Assembly (NCBI GenBank): GCA_030618475.1
Contig: JAUXDG010000165.1
Span: 1-6,411, forward strand
Length of the DNA stretch: 6,411 nucleotides
Source of the DNA: Gammaproteobacteria bacterium
GTDB lineage: Bacteria > Pseudomonadota > Gammaproteobacteria > DSM-19610
Direction of reading: 5' to 3'
The number at the start of each line of letters is the position of its first letter. The stretch's first letter is position 1. The translations under genes were made by a program, and so were the position numbers. The notes beneath the pieces are model-generated. The model saw nothing but the letters and a program-made list of their open reading frames with translations. It was not told the DNA's origin and ran no database searches. This document shows, piece by piece, positions 1-5,949 of the stretch.

Positions 1-1441
1 GAACACGCTTTTGCAGATAAGAATAAAATGGGTTGTATCTCAGGCGCAGCAACCATTCTGCAGGAAGCATTAATAAGCCCTGCTCACCCCTGATTGCCAT
101 ATCTCCGAGAAAAATCAATTCACTGTCCTGTGGGGAATATTGGCCATAGAGTGGATCGTCGGGCGGGATTGGCAAGGCGACATGAGACAGGGAGATCACA
201 CTGCTGGGCCAGGTGAGTTCAAGGGGTTCTGTGGCTGACGCCTGCAGGGAGAACGGTGCCTTGTGTCGGGCGACAACGTCGGTACTGTACGGATTTTCGT
301 TAGTGATAATGGTCACGGCAAACGGCAGGTCAGCGTCGGCCATCAGACGCTGGGTGAGCGGACCCGGATCAGACACCAGTAAAGCTGACTTGATGGCTGC
401 ATTGCGGTTGATATCGAACAACACCAGTTCATTGCGATCCGCCGGCAGACGCTTCAGCAAGTTGTCGACGACGGCATCAGTGGTAACTGTCGAATCAACT
501 GTGGATTTGAACACCAGGATCGGTGGTACTTTATCGACTGCGAGCGGGTCCTGTGCCAATGCCTGCAGGCGCCGGTCTACATTGCGCGTGATGCGATGCA
601 CCTGGGCGCCGGCATTGGTCGCGAAGGAGTTGTACTTGTAAGGATCAAATTCTGCCATCACTGTCAAGTAAGCCAGCCCGCCCAGCCCGGGTAGCGCCGC
701 AAGGGAACTCTTGAATCCAGCCAGCCCCGCCGCCGTGTGGATTCTGATGGCTGGCGAGATTAAAACCAGGCTTGCAGGCGTGGCTGCACTCTGATTTTCA
801 AGGGCATTGAGCATGTAATCCAGGGCCAGGGATGCGCCGGTTGAGTAGCCGATGATGTGAATGGGTCTGGATTCCAGCTTTGATTGCAGGTGCGCCATTG
901 CCAATTTCGTTGCCGCCGCCATGTCCTGCCAGCTTGCCCGTTTAAGCCCCGATGGTGCAGTGCCATGACCTGGCAAGCGCAGGCCAATGACCTGGTAACC
1001 CCGGTTGTTAAGGGTCTTGCCGAGGGCCAGCAGGCTATAGGGCGAATCGGACATACCGTGAAGTAAAAGCACGCCGCCGACAGCCTCCGTACTGGTCAGC
1101 TCAAAACTGTGGTTCCAATTAGTTGGCTGTCGATGCGGGTCGGCAGCACTGCCTGGACTATAGCGTTCCAGTATGTGAGCGGGGCCGGTGGCACTGTTGG
1201 CGTAGATTTGTTCATCCAGTTGCCTGAATAGCCTCTCCTCCAGTGCCATATAGTCGTCGAAGTTGTTGACCTGGTGGCCCACCATGTCTTCGGTAAACTC
1301 TTCAGTGAGTATCTCTGTGTGCCAGGGTTGCAGGGCAGGAGCGGTGCTACACGCCGAGATGTACATCACCAGTAATGAAAAGGTCAACATCATACCGGTG
1401 AGTGACAGTAAGCGCTTCAATCTGTATGACCTGTTTTTCAT
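1..1441 (-). CDS. Lipoprotein alpha/beta hydrolase (serine aminopeptidase S33 / Hydrolase_4-like), C-terminus beyond the left edge
   Basis: The reading frame is open from ATG at 1441 to the window edge, giving 480 codons with no stop. The N-terminus has basic residues (K2, R4, R7, K9, R10), a hydrophobic stretch at about 11-28 and a lipobox ISAC ending at Cys31, followed by Ser32. This predicts a lipid-anchored envelope protein. The alpha/beta hydrolase core starts near residue 121. It has the oxyanion-side motif LLLHGMSDSP (125-134), RLPGHGTAP (155-163), the nucleophile elbow GYSTG with Ser200, a probable acid Asp316 in FKSTVDSTVT, and a probable base His420 in SLSHVALP. The triad is therefore complete, and only a short C-terminal tail should be missing. 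It is the last visible gene of the operon, 7 nt after the upstream stop, with a weak and distant G-rich ribosome site. The likely activity is carboxylesterase or lipase-like hydrolysis of an unknown substrate. Peptidase activity is possible but not indicated. Confidence 0.88.
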   Translation of the reverse strand, partial: MKNRSYRLKRLLSLTGMMLTFSLLVMYISACSTAPALQPWHTEILTEEFTEDMVGHQVNNFDDYMALEERLFRQLDEQIYANSATGPAHILERYSPGSAADPHRQPTNWNHSFELTSTEAVGGVLLLHGMSDSPYSLLALGKTLNNRGYQVIGLRLPGHGTAPSGLKRASWQDMAAATKLAMAHLQSKLESRPIHIIGYSTGASLALDYMLNALENQSAATPASLVLISPAIRIHTAAGLAGFKSSLAALPGLGGLAYLTVMAEFDPYKYNSFATNAGAQVHRITRNVDRRLQALAQDPLAVDKVPPILVFKSTVDSTVTTDAVVDNLLKRLPADRNELVLFDINRNAAIKSALLVSDPGPLTQRLMADADLPFAVTIITNENPYSTDVVARHKAPFSLQASATEPLELTWPSSVISLSHVALPIPPDDPLYGQYSPQDSELIFLGDMAIRGEQGLLMLPAEWLLRLRYNPFYSYLQKRV

Positions 1442-1448
1442 GCTTGGT

Positions 1449-2645
1449 TCAGCGCCCCCGTGTTAAGACGAAATAACGTACGCCGTCTGTGGTCTCCAGG
1501 AAATAAAGTTCACGGGTTTTTGGCATTTCAGTTCCGGTGAACCGCAGGAACAGATCGTCGAAAAATTCCGGTGTTTCCAGGCTGAAATTATGAAAGTTGC
1601 GGGTCCGGTTTACCGGCGTCACGTCCACCAGTGCCAAGCGGTCGCTGCCTGGTTCCAGCAATTCGGAATATTGTGCGGCCAGTTGCAATTGCTCCGGGTT
1701 AGCAGGATCCAGCGTGCTTTCCCCAAGCCGTAATCCGCGATTGATGAGACGACTGACCAGTAGAGCTCGATCGTTGGATGAAACATAGACGGTGACATTT
1801 TGAGCCAGGTCCAGGATGTCCTGCTTGAACCGGTTATTGAATGCCTCGTGGTCGACATCCGGCGCGGTCAGTACCACGTTCTCAATTTCTGTCTGCGAAT
1901 CGGCAAAGTCGGCGTCCTCGTGCAACAGGCTGAACGCATCGGCGACCACCTGCCCCCCCATACTGTTTGCCAGCAGCCATAGCCTTTTCGGTTGAACTTC
2001 ATTGATGATTAATTCAAGAGTGCGAGCTAATTCGGCACCTGATTCTTCTGCAACCTGGCGCGCACGTCGATAACCACGAAGTGACGAACCCTGATCACCC
2101 GGCCAGTCGAACACAAGTACTGGCGTGTTGATGTCCAGCACATGAGCCAGGAAAGCCGTCTTGCGCAAGGCCGACGGATAGCCTTCCCGGAATCCATGTA
2201 CAACAACCAGCAGGGACTGGTCAGAGGAGGCTTGTACCTGCTGACGAAGCATCGCCAGGAACGCCTCCTTTTCCTGTGCCCGAACATCCACCAGCTGAAT
2301 TTCTTCATTCAGGAACCACTTGCTGGGATCAATAATCATACCCAGTCCGAGTGAGGGTTCTATCCTGGTGTTGAAGTATCCGAAATTGAGTGAGGCCTCC
2401 CGCTCGGATGTGAAACGCTGCTCAATCTCCCCGTCAGGAACATCCGGCTGTCTGTTACTAACATAGAAAAACTGGAAAAGCCCCTGCTCAGCCTGTTGTG
2501 TCACGATCATACGCCGGAATGCAAATGCTTCTGCATGCTGCAGGAGGGTGCGCGTGCCCACAAAATAAGCATAGGCGCCCAGCCCGGCAACAAGAAGCAC
2601 AAGCAGCAAAAATAGTTGAAAGATTCGGCTCTTGGTAAGGTTCAT
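1449..2645 (-). CDS. Membrane-anchored alpha/beta hydrolase, DUF900 type
   Basis: This 398-residue protein resembles the DUF900 alpha/beta hydrolases. The N-terminus (K5, R7, then a hydrophobic segment at about 8-29, no lipobox) looks like a signal anchor that places the catalytic domain in the periplasm. Family motifs in order are LLVVVHGFREGYPSAL (145-160), the strand VLVFDWPGDQGS (176-187), the nucleophile elbow LLANSMGGQVV with Ser228, TAPDVD (260-265), VYVSSNDRAL (287-296) with Asp292 as a candidate acid, and NFHNFS with His352 as the candidate base. The family usually has His before the nucleophile (HSMG), but here it is Asn227. Residues after about 370 form a short tail that I do not recognise. 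The start is the ATG at 2645, which overlaps the stop of the amidohydrolase gene as ATGA, so translational coupling is likely. AAGGAG lies 15 nt upstream and a closer GAGA 5 nt upstream. Substrate unknown, with an esterase or lipase-like role probable. Confidence 0.87.
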   Translation of the reverse strand: MNLTKSRIFQLFLLLVLLVAGLGAYAYFVGTRTLLQHAEAFAFRRMIVTQQAEQGLFQFFYVSNRQPDVPDGEIEQRFTSEREASLNFGYFNTRIEPSLGLGMIIDPSKWFLNEEIQLVDVRAQEKEAFLAMLRQQVQASSDQSLLVVVHGFREGYPSALRKTAFLAHVLDINTPVLVFDWPGDQGSSLRGYRRARQVAEESGAELARTLELIINEVQPKRLWLLANSMGGQVVADAFSLLHEDADFADSQTEIENVVLTAPDVDHEAFNNRFKQDILDLAQNVTVYVSSNDRALLVSRLINRGLRLGESTLDPANPEQLQLAAQYSELLEPGSDRLALVDVTPVNRTRNFHNFSLETPEFFDDLFLRFTGTEMPKTRELYFLETTDGVRYFVLTRGR

Positions 2646-3907
2646 GCTGGTCTCTTTTCTCTCCTTGAGCCTGATAAAAAGAATTCCCTCGTCTGGAATG
2701 GAGCAGTGCTGAATGCCTTTTGATCAATTCGTAGCGTACGCTTCAGAACGAAATCAAACAACAGGGGATTATGGTGGCGGATAGCGGAGAGCATATCTGC
2801 TTGCGCTTGTGTGATATAGCCGCGCCGTACTATCTGCTTAAGAGAGAATAACGGCAGTATGCCCGGCAAGGGATAATCAGAGCCGTTAAGCAGGCGTGCT
2901 TGCCATTCATCGTGCTTGATCACGGTCTCCAGCGCTGGTCCGACGCGGTTAATCTGTGTGATAGCTGAAAGGTCACCGAATAAAAGACCTTCGTAGCGAT
3001 GCTCGCGCATCATCCGCGCGAACAGTTCAAAGCAGGAAACACCGGGTCCATTGGGACCGACATCCAGATCGATGCCGTCTCCCAGCGAGGCGCAGTGTGC
3101 GACGATGACGCGTACACCCGCCTCCAGCGGACGGCGCAGGCGAAGTGGGTTTCCATAGTCCTCTGTATTGCCGCCGTGTACGGCAAGCTCAGCACCCGCG
3201 TGCACCAGCAAAGGAACATCAAGTTCTGCGGCAGCCTGGTAGAAAGGGTCGCAAAGCCTTGATGCCGGATCCATACCCTGGGCCGGCGGCAACCATTTGA
3301 CAGCACGGGCACCATTACCTACGGCCTCTTTCAAGGCCACAACGGCATCGCGGCGATACGGGTGGATTGAAGCAATCCATTCGAAGCGGTCGGGATACTG
3401 CTGAACGATGGATGCCGCATAGGCATCGGACGTGTAAAAAGCGCTGGTCTCCAGGCGGCGTTCGCCGTCCTCGTCATGGTTGTAGTCAAATGCCAGTAAC
3501 ATCAGTTTGACACCAGTGGGAAACTGCTTATGGAGCCAAACCAGGTGATTAACGTAATTGCTGTCTGCCTGGCCGTCATCGATAGTACAGCTGCCATTGA
3601 GATAAAAAGCACGTTGCAGCCATTGGATCGGGTGCGCGAGACTTTGCATTTGCGGGTTCATCCAGACGCCCGGTCCACTATCCCCGGTTCCGACAAGATG
3701 CACATGACAGTCCCAGAATTGCGTGGGATCGATTCCATCCCAGGCTGACTGTAGCAGCGGGTGGTCGAGCAGTGTTTGCGGTAAGGGTTCGGTCGGGCAG
3801 ACGTTTCGCAAGCCGTCTTCCGGCCAGTATCGAAAACCGGCTCCAGCAGCACCGATGGTAGCCAATACCAGCAGCACCTGCCGACGACTTAGCTTGCGGG
3901 TAGTCAA
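2642..3907 (-). CDS. Tat-exported amidohydrolase (Amidohydro_2 type, TIM barrel)
   Basis: This 421-residue protein is a metal-dependent hydrolase of the amidohydrolase superfamily, Amidohydro_2/COG2159-like. The N-terminus LSRRQVLLVLATIGAAGAG (6-24) carries a twin-arginine motif and a hydrophobic core, so folded export by Tat is likely. Metal-ligand candidates appear in the expected order: HVH (His68, His70) in FWDCHVHLVG, Lys204 in AVKWLPP, His236 in LLVHAGAE, His271 in IVAHCASLG, and Asp344 in NGSDYPLPG. Relatives in this family include lactonases, hydrolases and non-oxidative decarboxylases, so the reaction cannot be fixed. The start is TTG at 3907. It overlaps the permease stop as TTGA, has GAAG 7 nt upstream, and keeps the Tat signal complete. 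A later start would remove that signal. The stop overlaps the next gene by 4 nt, so translation is probably coupled on both sides. Confidence 0.88.
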   Translation of the reverse strand: MTTRKLSRRQVLLVLATIGAAGAGFRYWPEDGLRNVCPTEPLPQTLLDHPLLQSAWDGIDPTQFWDCHVHLVGTGDSGPGVWMNPQMQSLAHPIQWLQRAFYLNGSCTIDDGQADSNYVNHLVWLHKQFPTGVKLMLLAFDYNHDEDGERRLETSAFYTSDAYAASIVQQYPDRFEWIASIHPYRRDAVVALKEAVGNGARAVKWLPPAQGMDPASRLCDPFYQAAAELDVPLLVHAGAELAVHGGNTEDYGNPLRLRRPLEAGVRVIVAHCASLGDGIDLDVGPNGPGVSCFELFARMMREHRYEGLLFGDLSAITQINRVGPALETVIKHDEWQARLLNGSDYPLPGILPLFSLKQIVRRGYITQAQADMLSAIRHHNPLLFDFVLKRTLRIDQKAFSTAPFQTREFFLSGSRREKRPA

Positions 3908-5760
3908 GGCAGCGCTTCGAATGGAAATAAAAGTGGCGCAAGCAAAAGTGTCACAATCCAGGTCAGTAGGGTCAGCGGCACACCCACTTTCACAAAGTCC
4001 ATGAAACCATACCGTCCCGGTTCAACTACCAGTGTCACAACCGGGCTCGATACCGGGGTCATAAAAGCAGCTGAAGCGGCGATCAACACGGCTATTGCAA
4101 ACGGGTATGGTGAAACACCGAGCGACTCTGCGGTAATGATGGCAATGGGCGCCGCCAGAACCGCAGCAGCGGTATTGGACAGAAACATGCCCAGGGCGGC
4201 AGTGAGGAAGAAGATCACGGTCAGCATCAAGCCGGGGCTTGAATCCCCAACGGTGTACATCAGGGCATCCACAATAAGCCTGGTTCCGCCGGTTTTCTGC
4301 AACGCGTCCGCCAGTGGCAGCATACCGGCAACCAGCACCAGGCTACTCCAGTGGATCGCGCGGTAGGAATCCTCCATGGTGAGGCAGCGCGTGAATATGG
4401 CGGCCAGCGCCGCCATCATTACAGCCACTACGATCGGGACTACATCAAAGATGGTGAGCAGTACCATTACGGCAAGAATGACCAGCGCCACTGGCTTGCG
4501 CCGGTAGGCCGGAACCACTTCTTTGTACTCGGCCGGCATCTCCAGAACTACAAATTCATGATGCAGGGATTGCAACAGCTGGATGTTTGACCAGGCTCCT
4601 ACTACCAGCAGGCTATCACCGGCGGCCAGCTTTAAGTCCGTAAACCCGGCCATTGGCTTGCGGTCACGGCGGATGCCAACAACATGGAGTTTGTAACGGG
4701 ATCGAAAACCGGCTTCACGCAGTGATTTACCGATCAGTCCTGATTCGGGATGAATCAAAACCGCGAGCGCACCCAGTTCCCAGTGCATTCGTTGATGATC
4801 CTGTTTTGAGGGTGTGTGTGGTGATAAATTCTGCTCTGCCAACAGGCGTTCGTGGTCAGCAGATTGGCTGATGATGAGCAGCCGGTCACCAGCCTTGAGC
4901 CTGGTGTAAGGTTGCGGCGACGCGGTTCTCTCCTCGCCGCTTCTTGTCTTGCGGGTGATTCCGAGGATTCTGACGCCATAATGGGTATCGAGCCCGGCTT
5001 CCGTGATGGTTTGACCGACCAACGGGGAATCCGGGGCGAGATTCACCGGTTCGCAAATCTCGTCTATACGAAAGTCCTGCCAAAGCTTGAGGATGGAGCG
5101 CCCGCCTTTCTGCGCTGTCAGATCATGAATGTCTCCAGGAAGGAATCTACGGCCGATAAACATGATGTAAATAATGGCAACTACCAGTACGGTGAGGCCG
5201 ATGGGTGTAAAACTGAAGAATCCAAATCCACCATAGCCGGCTTCTTTCAGCTCTTCGTTCACCACCAGGTTCGGGGTTGTCGCAATCAGCGTGAGCATAC
5301 CGCTGACCAGGGCCGCGTAGGACATTGGCATCAACAACCGCGATACATTGAGCTTGGTTTCTGCAGCGATTCGCAGCACGATAGGAATAAATATCGCTAC
5401 AATCGCGGTTGAACTCATGACGGCACCCAACGTCGCAGCACCGATCATGATCACAACCAGCAAGCGTGTCTCGCTGGTTCCGCCTCTCTTGAGAATCGCG
5501 TCACCCATAGCGCTGGCGACACCGGTACGATCCAGCATCTCACCCACGACCAACAGGCCGGCTACCATGATGACCACAGGGTTCCCGAAGCCCGACAAGG
5601 CTTCTCCCACGGAAAGCACACCGCTTAGCATCAGCGAAAGCACAACCAGCAACGAGACAATATCAAACCGGACCCGGTTACTCGCCATCAAAGCGGCTGT
5701 GACACCGATTAATGTAAAGACAAACAGGGTCTCACCTGACATTACAGGCACTACACGCAC
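3904..5760 (-). CDS. SLC13/DASS-type anion permease with two internal RCK_C (TrkA-C) domains
   Basis: This 618-residue inner-membrane transporter has the layout of RCK_C-containing SLC13 permeases. A first membrane half spans about 11-203, two cytoplasmic RCK_C domains follow at about 238-308 and 328-405, and a second membrane half spans about 423-615. The RCK_C repeats are visible as LVGQTITEAGLDTHYGVRIL (247-266) and LIGKSLREAGFRSRYKLHVV (342-361), each ending in a GDxLL(I/V)(I/V) strand. Half 1 contains SST (116-118) and TTPNLVVNE (161-169). Half 2 contains SNT (528-530) and TPVSSPVVTLVVEPGRYGF (568-586), close to the family signature before the last helices. Family members move dicarboxylates, sulfate or related anions, usually with Na+; substrate and coupling ion here are unknown. 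The longest start is GTG at 5760, with a UAA codon immediately upstream in frame. ATG at 5742 (residue 7) is an alternative that leaves the first helix intact. Neither has a convincing Shine-Dalgarno. This is the first gene of the operon. Confidence 0.92.
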   Translation of the reverse strand: MRVVPVMSGETLFVFTLIGVTAALMASNRVRFDIVSLLVVLSLMLSGVLSVGEALSGFGNPVVIMVAGLLVVGEMLDRTGVASAMGDAILKRGGTSETRLLVVIMIGAATLGAVMSSTAIVAIFIPIVLRIAAETKLNVSRLLMPMSYAALVSGMLTLIATTPNLVVNEELKEAGYGGFGFFSFTPIGLTVLVVAIIYIMFIGRRFLPGDIHDLTAQKGGRSILKLWQDFRIDEICEPVNLAPDSPLVGQTITEAGLDTHYGVRILGITRKTRSGEERTASPQPYTRLKAGDRLLIISQSADHERLLAEQNLSPHTPSKQDHQRMHWELGALAVLIHPESGLIGKSLREAGFRSRYKLHVVGIRRDRKPMAGFTDLKLAAGDSLLVVGAWSNIQLLQSLHHEFVVLEMPAEYKEVVPAYRRKPVALVILAVMVLLTIFDVVPIVVAVMMAALAAIFTRCLTMEDSYRAIHWSSLVLVAGMLPLADALQKTGGTRLIVDALMYTVGDSSPGLMLTVIFFLTAALGMFLSNTAAAVLAAPIAIITAESLGVSPYPFAIAVLIAASAAFMTPVSSPVVTLVVEPGRYGFMDFVKVGVPLTLLTWIVTLLLAPLLFPFEALP

Positions 5761-5768
5761 TTATCTTT

Positions 5769-5776
5769 AGTATAAT
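5769..5776. promoter_or_regulatory. Overlapping -10-like boxes on both strands upstream of the permease gene
   Basis: On the minus strand TATACT (5774 to 5769) matches the sigma70 -10 consensus at five of six bases. On the plus strand TATAAT (5771-5776) is a perfect match. The two overlap in the same 8 bp. The minus-strand box ends 8 nt before GTG at 5760, which would put the transcript start about 2 nt before the codon. No good -35 lies at 16-18 bp spacing for either direction; the minus strand has AATACG at 17 bp. This is AT-rich DNA, so chance matches are plausible. Confidence 0.3.
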
Positions 5777-5801
5777 TCGAAAGTTCATAATCGTATTCTT
5801 C

Positions 5802-5809
5802 CTGATCAG
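5802..5809. repeat. 8-bp palindrome CTGATCAG between direct repeats ATTCTT: possible operator
   Basis: CTGATCAG is a perfect inverted repeat lying between two copies of ATTCTT at 5795-5800 and 5810-5815, 15 bp apart start to start. It lies about 40 nt upstream of the operon start and 140 nt upstream of the regulator start, a reasonable place for an operator. OmpR-type winged-helix domains often bind direct repeats, so the ATTCTT pair could be a target of the neighbouring regulator. This is inference from position only. Confidence 0.25.
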
Positions 5810-5910
5810 ATTCTTGCCGTTTGAGAGTTGGTAAATAAGAAATGTAAGCCAGCATGGGGACAATACTGCTTATGATGCAAGTCAATTTGTGTGGAAGTCT
5901 TGAAAATGTT

Positions 5911-5939
5911 TTGAGATTTCTATGAATTCATCCTCTAAA
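5911..5939 (+). promoter_or_regulatory. Candidate sigma70-type promoter of the regulator gene
   Basis: TTGAGA (5911-5916, five of six to TTGACA) and TCTAAA (5934-5939, four of six to TATAAT) are separated by exactly 17 bp. The expected transcript start near 5946-5947 lies only a few bases before the GTG at 5950. An alternative pair, TTGAAA (5900-5905) with TATGAA (5921-5926), has a poor 15-bp spacing. Confidence 0.3.
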
Positions 5940-5949
5940 CTTGGTCATT

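Larger units (their letters stand above)
5761..5949. other. Divergent intergenic regulatory region
   Basis: This 189-bp spacer separates the GTG starts of the minus-strand operon and the plus-strand regulator. It is clearly more AT-rich than the flanking genes and encodes nothing convincing. It must hold the promoters for both directions unless transcripts enter from outside. It contains overlapping -10-like boxes near the operon start, a TTGAGA/TCTAAA pair near the regulator start, and an 8-bp palindrome flanked by direct repeats. The individual motifs are listed separately at low confidence. Confidence 0.8.

Noticed and set aside
213..641. 142-codon plus-strand frame
   Set aside because: It is antisense to the C-terminal half of the lipoprotein hydrolase, whose catalytic motifs make that strand the coding one.
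760..987. 75-codon minus-strand frame inside the lipoprotein hydrolase region
   Set aside because: It is a shifted frame of the same strand; the frame carrying GYSTG and the rest of the triad is the real one.
4001..4366. 121-codon plus-strand frame
   Set aside because: It is antisense to the conserved C-terminal membrane half of the permease and has no family features.
4852..5412. 186-codon plus-strand open frame opposite the permease gene
   Set aside because: It lies wholly antisense to a strongly supported SLC13/RCK_C gene, has a low-complexity polar composition, and shows no recognisable domain or ribosome site.
5348..5770. 140-codon plus-strand frame rich in Thr, Ser and Ile
   Set aside because: It is the complement of the permease's hydrophobic N-terminal half; the composition is what antisense of membrane helices gives.
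5871..5876. TATGAT as a -10 box for the regulator
   Set aside because: No -35-like hexamer lies at 16-18 bp, and the upstream TG is one base out of place for an extended -10.
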